Assembly (NCBI GenBank): GCA_004525275.1
Contig: SPCO01000119.1
Coordinates: forward strand, 1-5,428
Reading direction: 5' to 3'
DNA length: 5,428 bases
Source of the DNA: Thermomicrobiales bacterium
GTDB lineage: Bacteria > Chloroflexota > Limnocylindria > Limnocylindrales > CSP1-4
Below the pieces are notes generated by a model, which worked only from the letters and a program-made list of their open reading frames with translations, did no database searches and had not been told where the DNA came from. Position 1 is the first letter of the stretch, and every line of letters starts with the position of its first letter. This document shows, piece by piece, positions 1-5,428 of the stretch. A program made the position numbers and the translations under genes.

Positions 1-3
1 GGA

Positions 4-17
4 AGCCGTGCACGGCT
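4..17. repeat. Perfect 14-bp palindrome
   Basis: The sequence agccgtgcacggct reads the same on both strands and has no spacer. It lies directly beside the stop codon (19-21) of the possible minus-strand ORF, on its downstream side. It could be an operator for something to the left, or part of a terminator stem whose remainder is outside the window. With no loop and no T-tract it is not a convincing terminator as seen. A GC-rich 14-mer palindrome can also arise by chance. Confidence 0.35.
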
Positions 18-18
18 A

Positions 19-411
19 TCAACCCGTCGATGTGAGCGACGACGGCGGGAGGTTGGGGGGCGACTCCTCGGTCAATCCCTCGAGCAGTTCGATCGCGGCA
101 CTGAGAGCGGCATCCGAGTCCGAGCCGTACGTCTCATCGAGCAAGGCCACCACGCTGTCGCCCCATGCCTCGGCGGTTGTCGGTGGTAGGACGGGTGCCG
201 TCTCAGGCTTGGCGTTCCGCTCGGCGATCCCGGCGATGATGGCGGCGTCCTTCGATCGGACCTTGCCACGGAACGCTGAGACGAGCCTGACAGGGGCCGT
301 CGCCGGCCAGAGCGGACCAAATGGGCCACACCTTTCGTGCCCAATGGCCGGTCCCAGGAGGCGATCCAGATCGCATCGTTTGGGAGAAGCGAGGTCATCC
401 CATGTCCACAC
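19..411 (-). CDS. Possible hypothetical protein, divergent from the operon; start uncertain
   Basis: This is an open frame of 130 codons ending in TGA (complement of 19-21). I recognise no family. The C-terminal half is acidic and alanine/leucine rich, with stretches such as DAALSAAIELLEGLTEE that look helical, followed by a proline/serine-rich tail. I found no membrane segment, metal motif or signal peptide. In its favour, from about 22 to 310 the GC content falls in the order third > first > second codon position for this minus-strand frame, as expected of real coding DNA in a GC-rich genome. The signal weakens beyond about 315. Against it, the only usual start codon in the frame is GTG at 409-411, which overlaps the 5' end of the next gene. 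The N-terminal part looks unnatural, and no ribosome-binding site is clear. It may be the 3' remnant of a decayed gene, or a gene using a rare CTG start near 357. Confidence 0.33.
   Translation of the reverse strand: MWTWDDLASPKRCDLDRLLGPAIGHERCGPFGPLWPATAPVRLVSAFRGKVRSKDAAIIAGIAERNAKPETAPVLPPTTAEAWGDSVVALLDETYGSDSDAALSAAIELLEGLTEESPPNLPPSSLTSTG
361..374. promoter_or_regulatory. Short inverted repeat upstream of the operon's first gene
   Basis: Six-base arms GCGATC and GATCGC are separated by two bases. The repeat ends 27 bases before the ATG at 402 and 16 bases before the Shine-Dalgarno-like GAGGT. Its position would suit an operator half-site pair or a small 5'-UTR hairpin. The arms are short, and GATC is frequent in this window through codon preference (GAT, ATC), so chance is a real alternative. 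No convincing -35/-10 pair could be placed around it. Confidence 0.25.
391..395 (+). promoter_or_regulatory. Ribosome-binding site fixing the start at 402
   Basis: GAGGT lies six bases before the ATG at 402. This is good Shine-Dalgarno complementarity and spacing. It favours this ATG over the more upstream in-frame ATG at 321, which would add 27 residues with no resemblance to the family. Confidence 0.6.
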
Positions 412-884
412 GATCGACAGTCGACAATGCCCTGGCCTCTGGCTGGTTCGGCGCCGGCCTTACCGATGCTGCTCGCGCCCATCTGGCAGACATGGCCCAC
501 CTGACGTCCTACCCGATAGGCGAGGTCGTCATCCGGGAAGGACAGGCGATCGATTCACTCGCCGTCGTCGTGGAGGGCCGGCTGGCTCTCCGGCTCAACG
601 TCCCGGGTCGAGGCGCCGTAACCGTCCTGACCATCGAACCCGGCGATGTGATCGGCTGGTCGGCGCTGATCCCGCCGCATCGGGCGACCTCGACGATCGT
701 CGTCCTTGAGCCGACCTCCGTCGTGGAACTCGAGGGTGCCGCCCTCCGGGCTCGACTCGATGAGGATCCGATCCTGGCCGCTGCCGTCCTGTGGCGACTC
801 CTCGATGCCGTAGCCAGGCGCTTGAGTGCGACCCGGACGCAGCTCCTCGACCTCTTCGCGCAGCCCGACCGAGAGCCATGGTGA
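402..884 (+). CDS. Cyclic nucleotide-binding-fold (CRP/FNR-like) protein without DNA-binding domain
   Basis: This 160-aa protein consists of a single cNMP-binding beta-barrel (about residues 15-125) and a long C-terminal helix (about 123-153), equivalent to the CRP dimerisation helix. Visible landmarks are the YPIGEVVIREGQ strand (37-48), the VVVEGRLAL turn (55-63), EPGDVIGW (79-86) and the phosphate-binding-cassette-like GWSALIPPHRATS (85-97). CRP/FNR regulators usually have 200-230 residues. This protein stops where their helix-turn-helix would begin, so it should not bind DNA by itself. The glutamate that contacts the cyclic-nucleotide ribose in CRP and PKA appears replaced by Trp86, while an arginine (R94) is kept, so classical cAMP binding is doubtful. 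There is no cysteine, which excludes an FNR-type iron-sulfur sensor. It is the first gene of the hydrogenase operon, and its TGA overlaps the next ATG by one base. An accessory or regulatory role for the hydrogenase is my inference. Confidence 0.85.
   Translation: MSTRSTVDNALASGWFGAGLTDAARAHLADMAHLTSYPIGEVVIREGQAIDSLAVVVEGRLALRLNVPGRGAVTVLTIEPGDVIGWSALIPPHRATSTIVVLEPTSVVELEGAALRARLDEDPILAAAVLWRLLDAVARRLSATRTQLLDLFAQPDREPW
871..875 (+). promoter_or_regulatory. Probable ribosome-binding site for the HydBG fusion gene
   Basis: GAGAG lies eight bases before the ATG at 884, only five before a GTG at 881 and two before the ATG at 878; all three are in frame. The spacing favours 884, whose ATG overlaps the upstream stop as TGATG. 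The alternatives would add only one or two residues. Confidence 0.4.
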
Positions 885-2896
885 TGGCGCAGGCGATCGC
901 CAGCACCAACGTCCCCCGATGGTTGCCCGCCGATCAGCTCGACCGGCTTATCGACGTGCTCAGGGCCGACGGTCGCACGATCATCGGCCCGACGGTCCGT
1001 GACGGCGCCATCGTCCTCGCCGAGATCCAGGGAGCAGCCGATCTGCCTGCCGGTCGTGGTGACGAAGCGAGCCCGGGACGCTATCGGGTGACCCAGCGCG
1101 AGGACAGTCGCCGGTTCGACCACGCGGTCGGCCCGATGTCACCGAAGCGCTGGACGTTCCCGCCACGTGCGCCGATCCGTCTCGGTCGCCGCACGTCTGC
1201 CGGGGTCCGGTTCAGCGGGGTGGATCCGCGACCGACCCCGCGGCCCACGCCATTGGCATTCATCGGCGTGCGCGCCTGCGAGCTCGCGGCCATCAAGATC
1301 CAGGACCACGTCTTCCTTGACGGCCCAGCGGTTGACGGGGACTACCGGGCTCGACGGGCCTCGGCGTTTCTCGTGGCGGTCGAGTGTGCGACGCCGACCT
1401 CCACCTGCTTCTGCACATCGATGGGGACGGGCCCTGAGGTCACGACCGGTTTTGACGTCGTGCTGACGGAGCTTGATGACGGTTTCATCGTCAGGGTCGG
1501 CTCGCCGGCCGGCGTCACCGTCGTGGATGCGCTGAGCCTCTCGCCCGCCGATGGATCGGCCATGAAGGCGGCCGAGGCGGTCGTGGCCGGTGCGCGTGAC
1601 GCGATGGGCAGTCCGATGAACATGGAGAATGTCCATGAAGGTCTCCAGGCGTCGCCGGAGCATCCCGGCTGGGCCGCCGTCGCCGAGCGCTGCCTGTCGT
1701 GCACGAATTGCACACTCGTATGTCCGACCTGCTTCTGCACGAGCGTTGTCGAGCGATCCGATCTGGACGGGAGCATCTCGACCAGCGAACGGACCTGGGA
1801 TTCGTGCTTCAACGAAGGCTTCGCAAAGGTTGCCGGTGGCTCGTTCCGGCCATTGGTCAAGGATCGCTACCGTCAGTGGTTGACGCACAAGTTTTCGACC
1901 TGGTGGGATCAGTTCGGATCGAGCGGGTGCGTGGGTTGCGGCCGGTGTATCGCCTGGTGCCCGGCGGGTATCGACGTCCGCGAGGAGCTCGCGGTGATCG
2001 GCGGCGTCGGCCCGGTCCCGATGCCCCAGCTGTCCGTCGTGGCCGCCGCGACCGAGGCGCCTGTCACGATATCGCCCGGATCGGTGCCGGCGGCCTTCGT
2101 GACGGTCCACGTCGACGGCTCCAGTCGCGAGACCGCCGACACGATGACCCTCCACCTGAGCACTACCGACCGTCGCCTGCTGGCCGGTCGCCCAGGCCAG
2201 TTCGTGATGGCGACGTTGCCGGCCTTCTCGGCTGCGCCGATCTCCATTTCGCGCTTCCGGAGTGACGGCCTCGACCTAACGATCCGGGCCGCCGGTCCGG
2301 CCACGAGGGCCCTGACCGAGCTTGAGCGCGGCTCCACACTCGGTGTGCGCGGTCCACTCGGGCGCGGCTGGCCGGTCGAGGAGATGACGGGCCGTGACGT
2401 CGTTATCGTGGCCGGCGGGGTCGGTCTCGCGCCGCTTCGGCCACTCATCGATGCGTGCCTTGCGGAACGCGACGCACTCGGCGCGGTACGCATCTACCTG
2501 GGCGCTCGAACGCCGACCGACCGGCTCTTCGTAGAGGAGGTCGGCCGCCTGGCCTTGCGGATGGACATCGAGGTCGAGGAGACCGTCGACCGGGCGGGCC
2601 CGGTTTGGCTCGGGCGGGTGGGTATCGTCACCCAATTGTTCGACCACGCGACGTGGGACGGTCGCAATGCTGTCGCGTTCGTCTGTGGTCCCGAACGGAT
2701 GATGCAGGCGACGTCCGAAGTCCTGTTCAGTCGGGGCATCGATGTCGACCGTACCTGGGTGACGCTCGAGCGGAACATGTCGTGCGGTGTCGGGCTGTGC
2801 GGGCACTGCCAGCTCGGCAAGTTCTTCGTGTGCAAGGACGGTCCGGTCTTCAGTCTTGCGGAACTTGGGCCGGCATTCACGACGGACGGTCTGTGA
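884..2896 (+). CDS. hydBG: Fused [NiFe] hydrogenase beta-gamma subunit (HydB-HydG): Fe-S plus FAD/NAD(P) reductase
   Basis: This 670-aa cytoplasmic electron-transfer subunit links the hydrogenase core to NAD(P). Residues about 1-372 match the HydB-type beta subunit. They include an N-terminal region with VGPTVRDGAIV-like family sequence (TIIGPTVRDGAIV here), GVRACEL (128-134), ECATPTSTCFCTSMGTGP (C168, C175, C177), and a ferredoxin-like dicluster with C270, C273, C276, C280 and C349, C352, C355, C359. Extra cysteines C283 and C285 follow the first cluster motif. A linker at about 373-404 leads into a HydG-type ferredoxin-NADP reductase/PyrK-like module. That module has the FAD-binding PGQFVM and APISISR (451-457), the dinucleotide loop AGGVGLAPLRP (510-520), VCGPERMM (C601-P603), and a C-terminal [2Fe-2S] site with C634, C639, C642 and C650. 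In archaeal and most bacterial group 3b operons I know of, beta and gamma are separate genes of about 350 and 290 codons. Here they share one frame with no stop. An in-frame ATG at 2021 (M380) lacks a good ribosome-binding site. The start overlaps the upstream stop by one base. Confidence 0.92.
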   Translation: MAQAIASTNVPRWLPADQLDRLIDVLRADGRTIIGPTVRDGAIVLAEIQGAADLPAGRGDEASPGRYRVTQREDSRRFDHAVGPMSPKRWTFPPRAPIRLGRRTSAGVRFSGVDPRPTPRPTPLAFIGVRACELAAIKIQDHVFLDGPAVDGDYRARRASAFLVAVECATPTSTCFCTSMGTGPEVTTGFDVVLTELDDGFIVRVGSPAGVTVVDALSLSPADGSAMKAAEAVVAGARDAMGSPMNMENVHEGLQASPEHPGWAAVAERCLSCTNCTLVCPTCFCTSVVERSDLDGSISTSERTWDSCFNEGFAKVAGGSFRPLVKDRYRQWLTHKFSTWWDQFGSSGCVGCGRCIAWCPAGIDVREELAVIGGVGPVPMPQLSVVAAATEAPVTISPGSVPAAFVTVHVDGSSRETADTMTLHLSTTDRRLLAGRPGQFVMATLPAFSAAPISISRFRSDGLDLTIRAAGPATRALTELERGSTLGVRGPLGRGWPVEEMTGRDVVIVAGGVGLAPLRPLIDACLAERDALGAVRIYLGARTPTDRLFVEEVGRLALRMDIEVEETVDRAGPVWLGRVGIVTQLFDHATWDGRNAVAFVCGPERMMQATSEVLFSRGIDVDRTWVTLERNMSCGVGLCGHCQLGKFFVCKDGPVFSLAELGPAFTTDGL

Positions 2897-3705
2897 TGTC
2901 GCCCACCGCTCGCCGATCAGGTCGGCGCCGGCCGCGGGTCGGCGTCGTGAAGTTCGCGTCGTGCGATGGCTGTCAGCTGACCCTGCTCGATCTCGAGGAC
3001 GACTTGCTGGCCATCGCCGAGCGGTTCGACATCGTCGAGTTCCCGGAGGCGACCTCGCGACGATCCGCGGGCCCGTTCGACGTCCTGCTCGTCGAGGGCT
3101 CGATCAGCACGGAGGAGCAGCTCGAGGAGTTGCTCCGGCTCCGCCGTGAGTCGACGACGCTCGTGACCATCGGCGCATGTGCGACGGCCGGTGGGATCCA
3201 GGCCCTCCGAAACTGGTCCGAGCATGGGCCATGGGCCGCGACCGTCTACCCACGACCCGAGCTCATCGAGTCATTGGCGATGGCGACGCCCGTCGCCGAT
3301 CACGTGACGGTGGACGCTGAGCTGCGTGGCTGCCCGATCGATCCGCAGCAGTTGCTCGAGCTCCTGACCGCCCTGGTCGTCGGGCGCCGACCCCAGTTAC
3401 CGGACGAGTCCGTCTGTGCTGAGTGCAAGCGGCGCGGTGCGACCTGTGTCGTCGTCAGCCAGGGGACCGCCTGTCTGGGCCCGGTGACCCGGACCGGATG
3501 CGGCGCGCTGTGCCCGGTCTACGGCCGTGGTTGCTACGGCTGCTTCGGGCCGCGGAATGACGCCAACGTCGTGAGCCTGATCGCGAACACGGCGGGGCTC
3601 GACGACTCGGTCGCGAGCACCAGGCTCGCCGGCTTTACGGCCTGGGCAGAACCGTTCCGCTCGGTCATCGACGATCACGGCGGGCCGCCGGGGGCAAAGC
3701 CATGA
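2896..3705 (+). CDS. hydD: [NiFe] hydrogenase small (delta) subunit, group 3b type
   Basis: This 269-aa iron-sulfur subunit carries electrons between the Ni-Fe site of HydA and the HydBG reductase. It has exactly 12 cysteines, enough for three [4Fe-4S] clusters. C23 and C26 (SCDGCQLTLLDLE), C95 (GACATAGG) and C146 (GCPID) form the expected proximal cluster. C174, C177, C184, C193, C202, C206, C213 and C216 lie in the pattern CAEC...C...CLGPVTRTGCGALCP...RGCYGC of the two further clusters. The length suits the compact cytoplasmic group 3 small subunits. The N-terminus is arginine-rich but no hydrophobic segment follows, so it is not a Tat signal. The ATG overlaps the HydBG stop (TGATG). The Shine-Dalgarno sequence is weak, which suggests translational coupling. 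A GTG at 2947 could give a shorter product but would cut the first beta-strand of the family. Confidence 0.95.
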   Translation: MSPTARRSGRRRPRVGVVKFASCDGCQLTLLDLEDDLLAIAERFDIVEFPEATSRRSAGPFDVLLVEGSISTEEQLEELLRLRRESTTLVTIGACATAGGIQALRNWSEHGPWAATVYPRPELIESLAMATPVADHVTVDAELRGCPIDPQQLLELLTALVVGRRPQLPDESVCAECKRRGATCVVVSQGTACLGPVTRTGCGALCPVYGRGCYGCFGPRNDANVVSLIANTAGLDDSVASTRLAGFTAWAEPFRSVIDDHGGPPGAKP

Positions 3706-5024
3706 CAGCGAGTGCACCCCGGCGACGCGCCCGGACCCGGCGCTTCGAGGTCGAGGGCCTGACCCGGGTCGAGGGCGAGGGCTCGCTCCGGATCGTGATC
3801 CGCGATGGCGAGGTGATCGAAGCACAGCTTGGGATCTTCGAGGCGCCACGCTACTTCGAGCGACTGGTCCGGGGTCGTACGCCCGACGAGGTCCTCGACA
3901 TCGTCGCCAGGATCTGTGGGATCTGTCCGGTGGCCTACCAGATGAGCGCCGTCCACGCCTTCGAGGATGGGGTCGGGATCGAGATCGACCCGGCGGTTCG
4001 GGCGCTTCGCCGGCTGCTCTACTGCGGTGAGTGGATCGAGAGTCACGCCCTCCACGTCTACTTCCTTCACGCGCCGGACTTCATGGGCTATGCCAGCGCG
4101 ATCGAGCTGGCACGAGATCACCGTGTCCTCGTGGAACGGGCGTTGGCCCTGAAGAAGGCCGGCAATCATCTTGTGGCCCTGATCGGCGGGCGGCCGATCC
4201 ATCCGGTCAGTGTCCGGGTTGGCGGCTTCTACCACACGCCGACACGGGCGGAGCTGACCGCGCTCCGGCCAGAGCTGACGGCTGCTCTCGACATCGCGCT
4301 CGAGACGGTGGCCGTCACGACCGAGCTCAACACCCCCGATTTCTCGCGTGAGCCCCGTCTCGTATCTCTCCGGCATCCGACTGACTACCCGATGAATGAG
4401 GGTCGGATCGTTTCCACCGATGGCCTGGACCTTGCTCCGACCGACTGGGAGCGGGCCTTCGCAGAGGACCAGGTCGGCTGGTCCAACGCGCTCCAGGCCC
4501 GGACCCACGCCGGCGACGTCTATCTGCTCGGTCCGTCGTCGCGCATCACACTGGCCGGTGACAAGCTCCATCCAAGGGCCGCTGAAGCGCTCGCCCAGTC
4601 CGGCCTGGCGGACGAGATCCGGCGGAATCCCTTCCGGAGCATCGTCGCGAGGGCCATCGAACTGGTCCATGCAACGGCCGTGGCCATCGACATCATCGAC
4701 GACTATCGCCCGCCTGAGCGCCCTGCGACGCCGTGGAACCCGGGTCCCGGCACGGCCGCATGGGCGACGGAAGCCCCTCGCGGCCTGCTCTTCCACACCT
4801 ACGAGCTGGATGAGGAGGGACGTGTCGCGACGGCCAGGATCGTTCCGCCGACGAGCCAGAACCAGGCCGCGATCGAGGCCGATCTCACCGACTTCGCCCC
4901 GTCCGTCCTCGGACTCCCGCACGACGAGGCGACCCATCGGTTCGAGCAACTCATTCGGAGCTACGACCCGTGCATCTCGTGCGCGACCCACTTCCTGGAC
5001 CTGCGCGTCGAGGACCGAAGGTGA
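3702..5024 (+). CDS. hydA: [NiFe] hydrogenase large (alpha) catalytic subunit, group 3b type
   Basis: This 440-aa catalytic subunit carries the Ni-Fe(CN)2CO site that splits or forms H2. The N-terminal L1 motif is RICGICP (70-76), with nickel/iron ligands C72 and C75. The C-terminal L2 motif is DPCISCATH (422-430), with C424 and C427. The RVEGEG motif (22-27) contains E24, which corresponds to the proton-transfer glutamate region of the family. GRPIHPVSVRVGG (163-175) is the conserved central large-subunit motif. All four metal-binding cysteines are present, and the motif wording (CISCATH rather than CxxCxxH of membrane uptake enzymes) fits group 3b NADP-coupled enzymes. Ten residues follow H430 and should be removed during maturation. 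The start ATG overlaps the hydD stop as ATGA. A G-rich stretch at 3690-3694 is the only ribosome-binding-site candidate, so coupling is likely. Basic residues at 7-14 precede the conserved core. Confidence 0.96.
   Translation: MTASAPRRRARTRRFEVEGLTRVEGEGSLRIVIRDGEVIEAQLGIFEAPRYFERLVRGRTPDEVLDIVARICGICPVAYQMSAVHAFEDGVGIEIDPAVRALRRLLYCGEWIESHALHVYFLHAPDFMGYASAIELARDHRVLVERALALKKAGNHLVALIGGRPIHPVSVRVGGFYHTPTRAELTALRPELTAALDIALETVAVTTELNTPDFSREPRLVSLRHPTDYPMNEGRIVSTDGLDLAPTDWERAFAEDQVGWSNALQARTHAGDVYLLGPSSRITLAGDKLHPRAAEALAQSGLADEIRRNPFRSIVARAIELVHATAVAIDIIDDYRPPERPATPWNPGPGTAAWATEAPRGLLFHTYELDEEGRVATARIVPPTSQNQAAIEADLTDFAPSVLGLPHDEATHRFEQLIRSYDPCISCATHFLDLRVEDRR
4992..5021 (+). other. C-terminal propeptide of the large subunit
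   Basis: Residues 431-440 (FLDLRVEDRR) follow His430 of DPCISCATH. In [NiFe] hydrogenases a nickel-dependent endopeptidase cleaves directly after this histidine (or arginine), which lets the C-terminus fold over the active site. The protease encoded immediately downstream is the likely enzyme. The cleavage position is inferred from the family and is not visible directly. Confidence 0.75.
5010..5014 (+). promoter_or_regulatory. Ribosome-binding site fixing the GTG start at 5021
   Basis: GAGGA lies six bases before GTG at 5021-5023, inside the last codons of hydA. It is the best Shine-Dalgarno match among the operon's internal junctions. It supports a GTG start that overlaps the hydA stop as GTGA. 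Confidence 0.6.
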
Positions 5025-5428
5025 ACGGCCCGCGGCACGTGCGACTGTTGGTTTGCGGCAATGCCGACCGCGGCGACGACGGGGCTGCGCTCGAAGCCGT
5101 CGCAGGGATGCTTGGTGGGTTGCCGGAACCACTGCGCGCCGTGCTCGAAGTTCGTCGTTGCGAGGCGCTCCAGCTAGAGGATCTCCTCGAGCTGCCGGAT
5201 GGGACGGCCTGCGTCATCGTGGATGCAGCGATCGGCTTGCCACCTGGATCGGTCGTCACGATCCCATTGGCCGAGCTCCCGGATCGAGATGCCGCCGCTG
5301 GCCCGCTCCCGCGCTCATCTCACGTGCTGCCGATCGGCCAGTTGGTTGGGATCGCCTCCGTGATGCGCGGTCCGGTCGAGGGGTCGTTCGTGGCCGTCGG
5401 TGGCCGTTCCTTCGGGTTCGGTCGCGGA
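5021..5428 (+). CDS. Hydrogenase maturation protease (HyaD/HybD/HycI family), 3'-truncated by window end
   Basis: The first 136 codons are present with no stop before the window end; family members usually have about 150-180 residues. This endopeptidase recognises nickel in the immature large subunit and removes its C-terminal peptide. The N-terminal family motif is VCGNADRGDDGAA (11-23). By alignment with E. coli HybD, whose nickel-contacting residues are a Glu, an Asp and a His, the equivalents here are D20 in DRGDDG, D68 in VIVDAAIG and H101 in SSHVLPIG. All three are present, so the enzyme looks functional. The start is GTG, with a GAGGA ribosome-binding site six bases upstream and a four-base overlap with hydA. 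The expected substrate is the HydA encoded just upstream. I cannot see whether the C-terminus is intact. Confidence 0.88.
   Translation, partial: MNGPRHVRLLVCGNADRGDDGAALEAVAGMLGGLPEPLRAVLEVRRCEALQLEDLLELPDGTACVIVDAAIGLPPGSVVTIPLAELPDRDAAAGPLPRSSHVLPIGQLVGIASVMRGPVEGSFVAVGGRSFGFGRG

Noticed and set aside
300..401. A sigma-70-like promoter for the operon
   Set aside because: No -35/-10 pair with reasonable spacing and match could be seen. AT-richer bits such as around 317-323 do not resemble a consensus.
8..709. 233-codon plus-strand open frame overlapping the CRP-like gene
   Set aside because: It continues in the wrong frame through the CRP-like gene, with an Arg/Pro-rich tail. In the 1-300 stretch the first and second codon-position GC order fits the minus-strand frame better.
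402..884. Calling the first operon gene a Crp/Fnr transcription factor
   Set aside because: The protein ends after the dimerisation helix with no helix-turn-helix, and there are no cysteines for an FNR cluster.
1139..2155. 338-codon minus-strand open frame within hydBG
   Set aside because: It is antisense to the cysteine-cluster region of HydBG, has arginine-rich low-complexity translation, and has no family resemblance. It is a shadow of the real gene.
2896..2940. Twin-arginine (Tat) export signal at the HydD N-terminus
   Set aside because: Several arginines are present, but the RRxFLK-type motif and the hydrophobic segment are missing, and the cluster-binding core begins by residue 14. 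Group 3 hydrogenases are cytoplasmic.
3675..5132. 485-codon open frame on the minus strand, antisense to hydA
   Set aside because: It lies antisense to a gene with complete hydrogenase motifs. Long antisense frames arise from GC-rich third-position bias, and its translation is low-complexity Arg/Gly/Asp-rich with no recognisable domain.
1..5428. CRISPR array, tRNA/rRNA genes, insertion sequences or prophage attachment sites
   Set aside because: I saw no regularly spaced repeats, no cloverleaf-like or rRNA-like sequence, no transposase motifs and no flanking terminal repeats. Nearly all of the window after position 401 is coding.

Overview
The window is a GC-rich bacterial fragment dominated by one co-directional (+) operon. 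It encodes a cytoplasmic, NAD(P)-linked group 3b type [NiFe] hydrogenase (sulfhydrogenase, Hyd/Hyh family). The strongly GC-biased third codon positions and the style of the proteins would fit a Chloroflexota or Actinomycetota genome. That is only an impression, because no phylogenetic marker is present.

Layout. Positions 1-401 are upstream of the operon. They contain a possible minus-strand ORF of unknown function (19-411, weak), a perfect 14-bp palindrome at the left edge (4-17), and a short inverted repeat (361-374) just before the first ribosome-binding site. I see no convincing -35/-10 promoter. The operon then runs without gaps: a 160-aa cyclic-nucleotide-binding-fold protein with no DNA-binding domain (402-884); a 670-aa fusion of the hydrogenase beta subunit (iron-sulfur, HydB-like) and gamma subunit (FAD/NAD(P)/[2Fe-2S], HydG-like) (884-2896); the small electron-transfer subunit HydD (2896-3705); the catalytic large subunit HydA (3702-5024); and a hydrogenase maturation endopeptidase cut off by the window end (5021-5428). 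Every junction is a 1- or 4-base stop/start overlap, so the genes are very likely translationally coupled.

How they work together. HydA carries the Ni-Fe site (N-terminal RICGIC, C-terminal DPCISCATH). It is made with a 10-residue C-terminal tail, which the downstream endopeptidase should remove after nickel insertion. Electrons from H2 would pass through the three [4Fe-4S] clusters of HydD (exactly 12 cysteines, all in cluster motifs). They would then enter the iron-sulfur and flavin modules of the HydBG fusion and reach NAD(P)+, or run in reverse to evolve H2. The B-G-D-A order matches the archaeal sulfhydrogenase operon, but here B and G are one polypeptide. The leading protein keeps the beta-barrel fold of CRP/FNR proteins but lacks the helix-turn-helix and the canonical cAMP-binding glutamate. 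It is therefore more likely an allosteric or accessory partner than a transcription factor.
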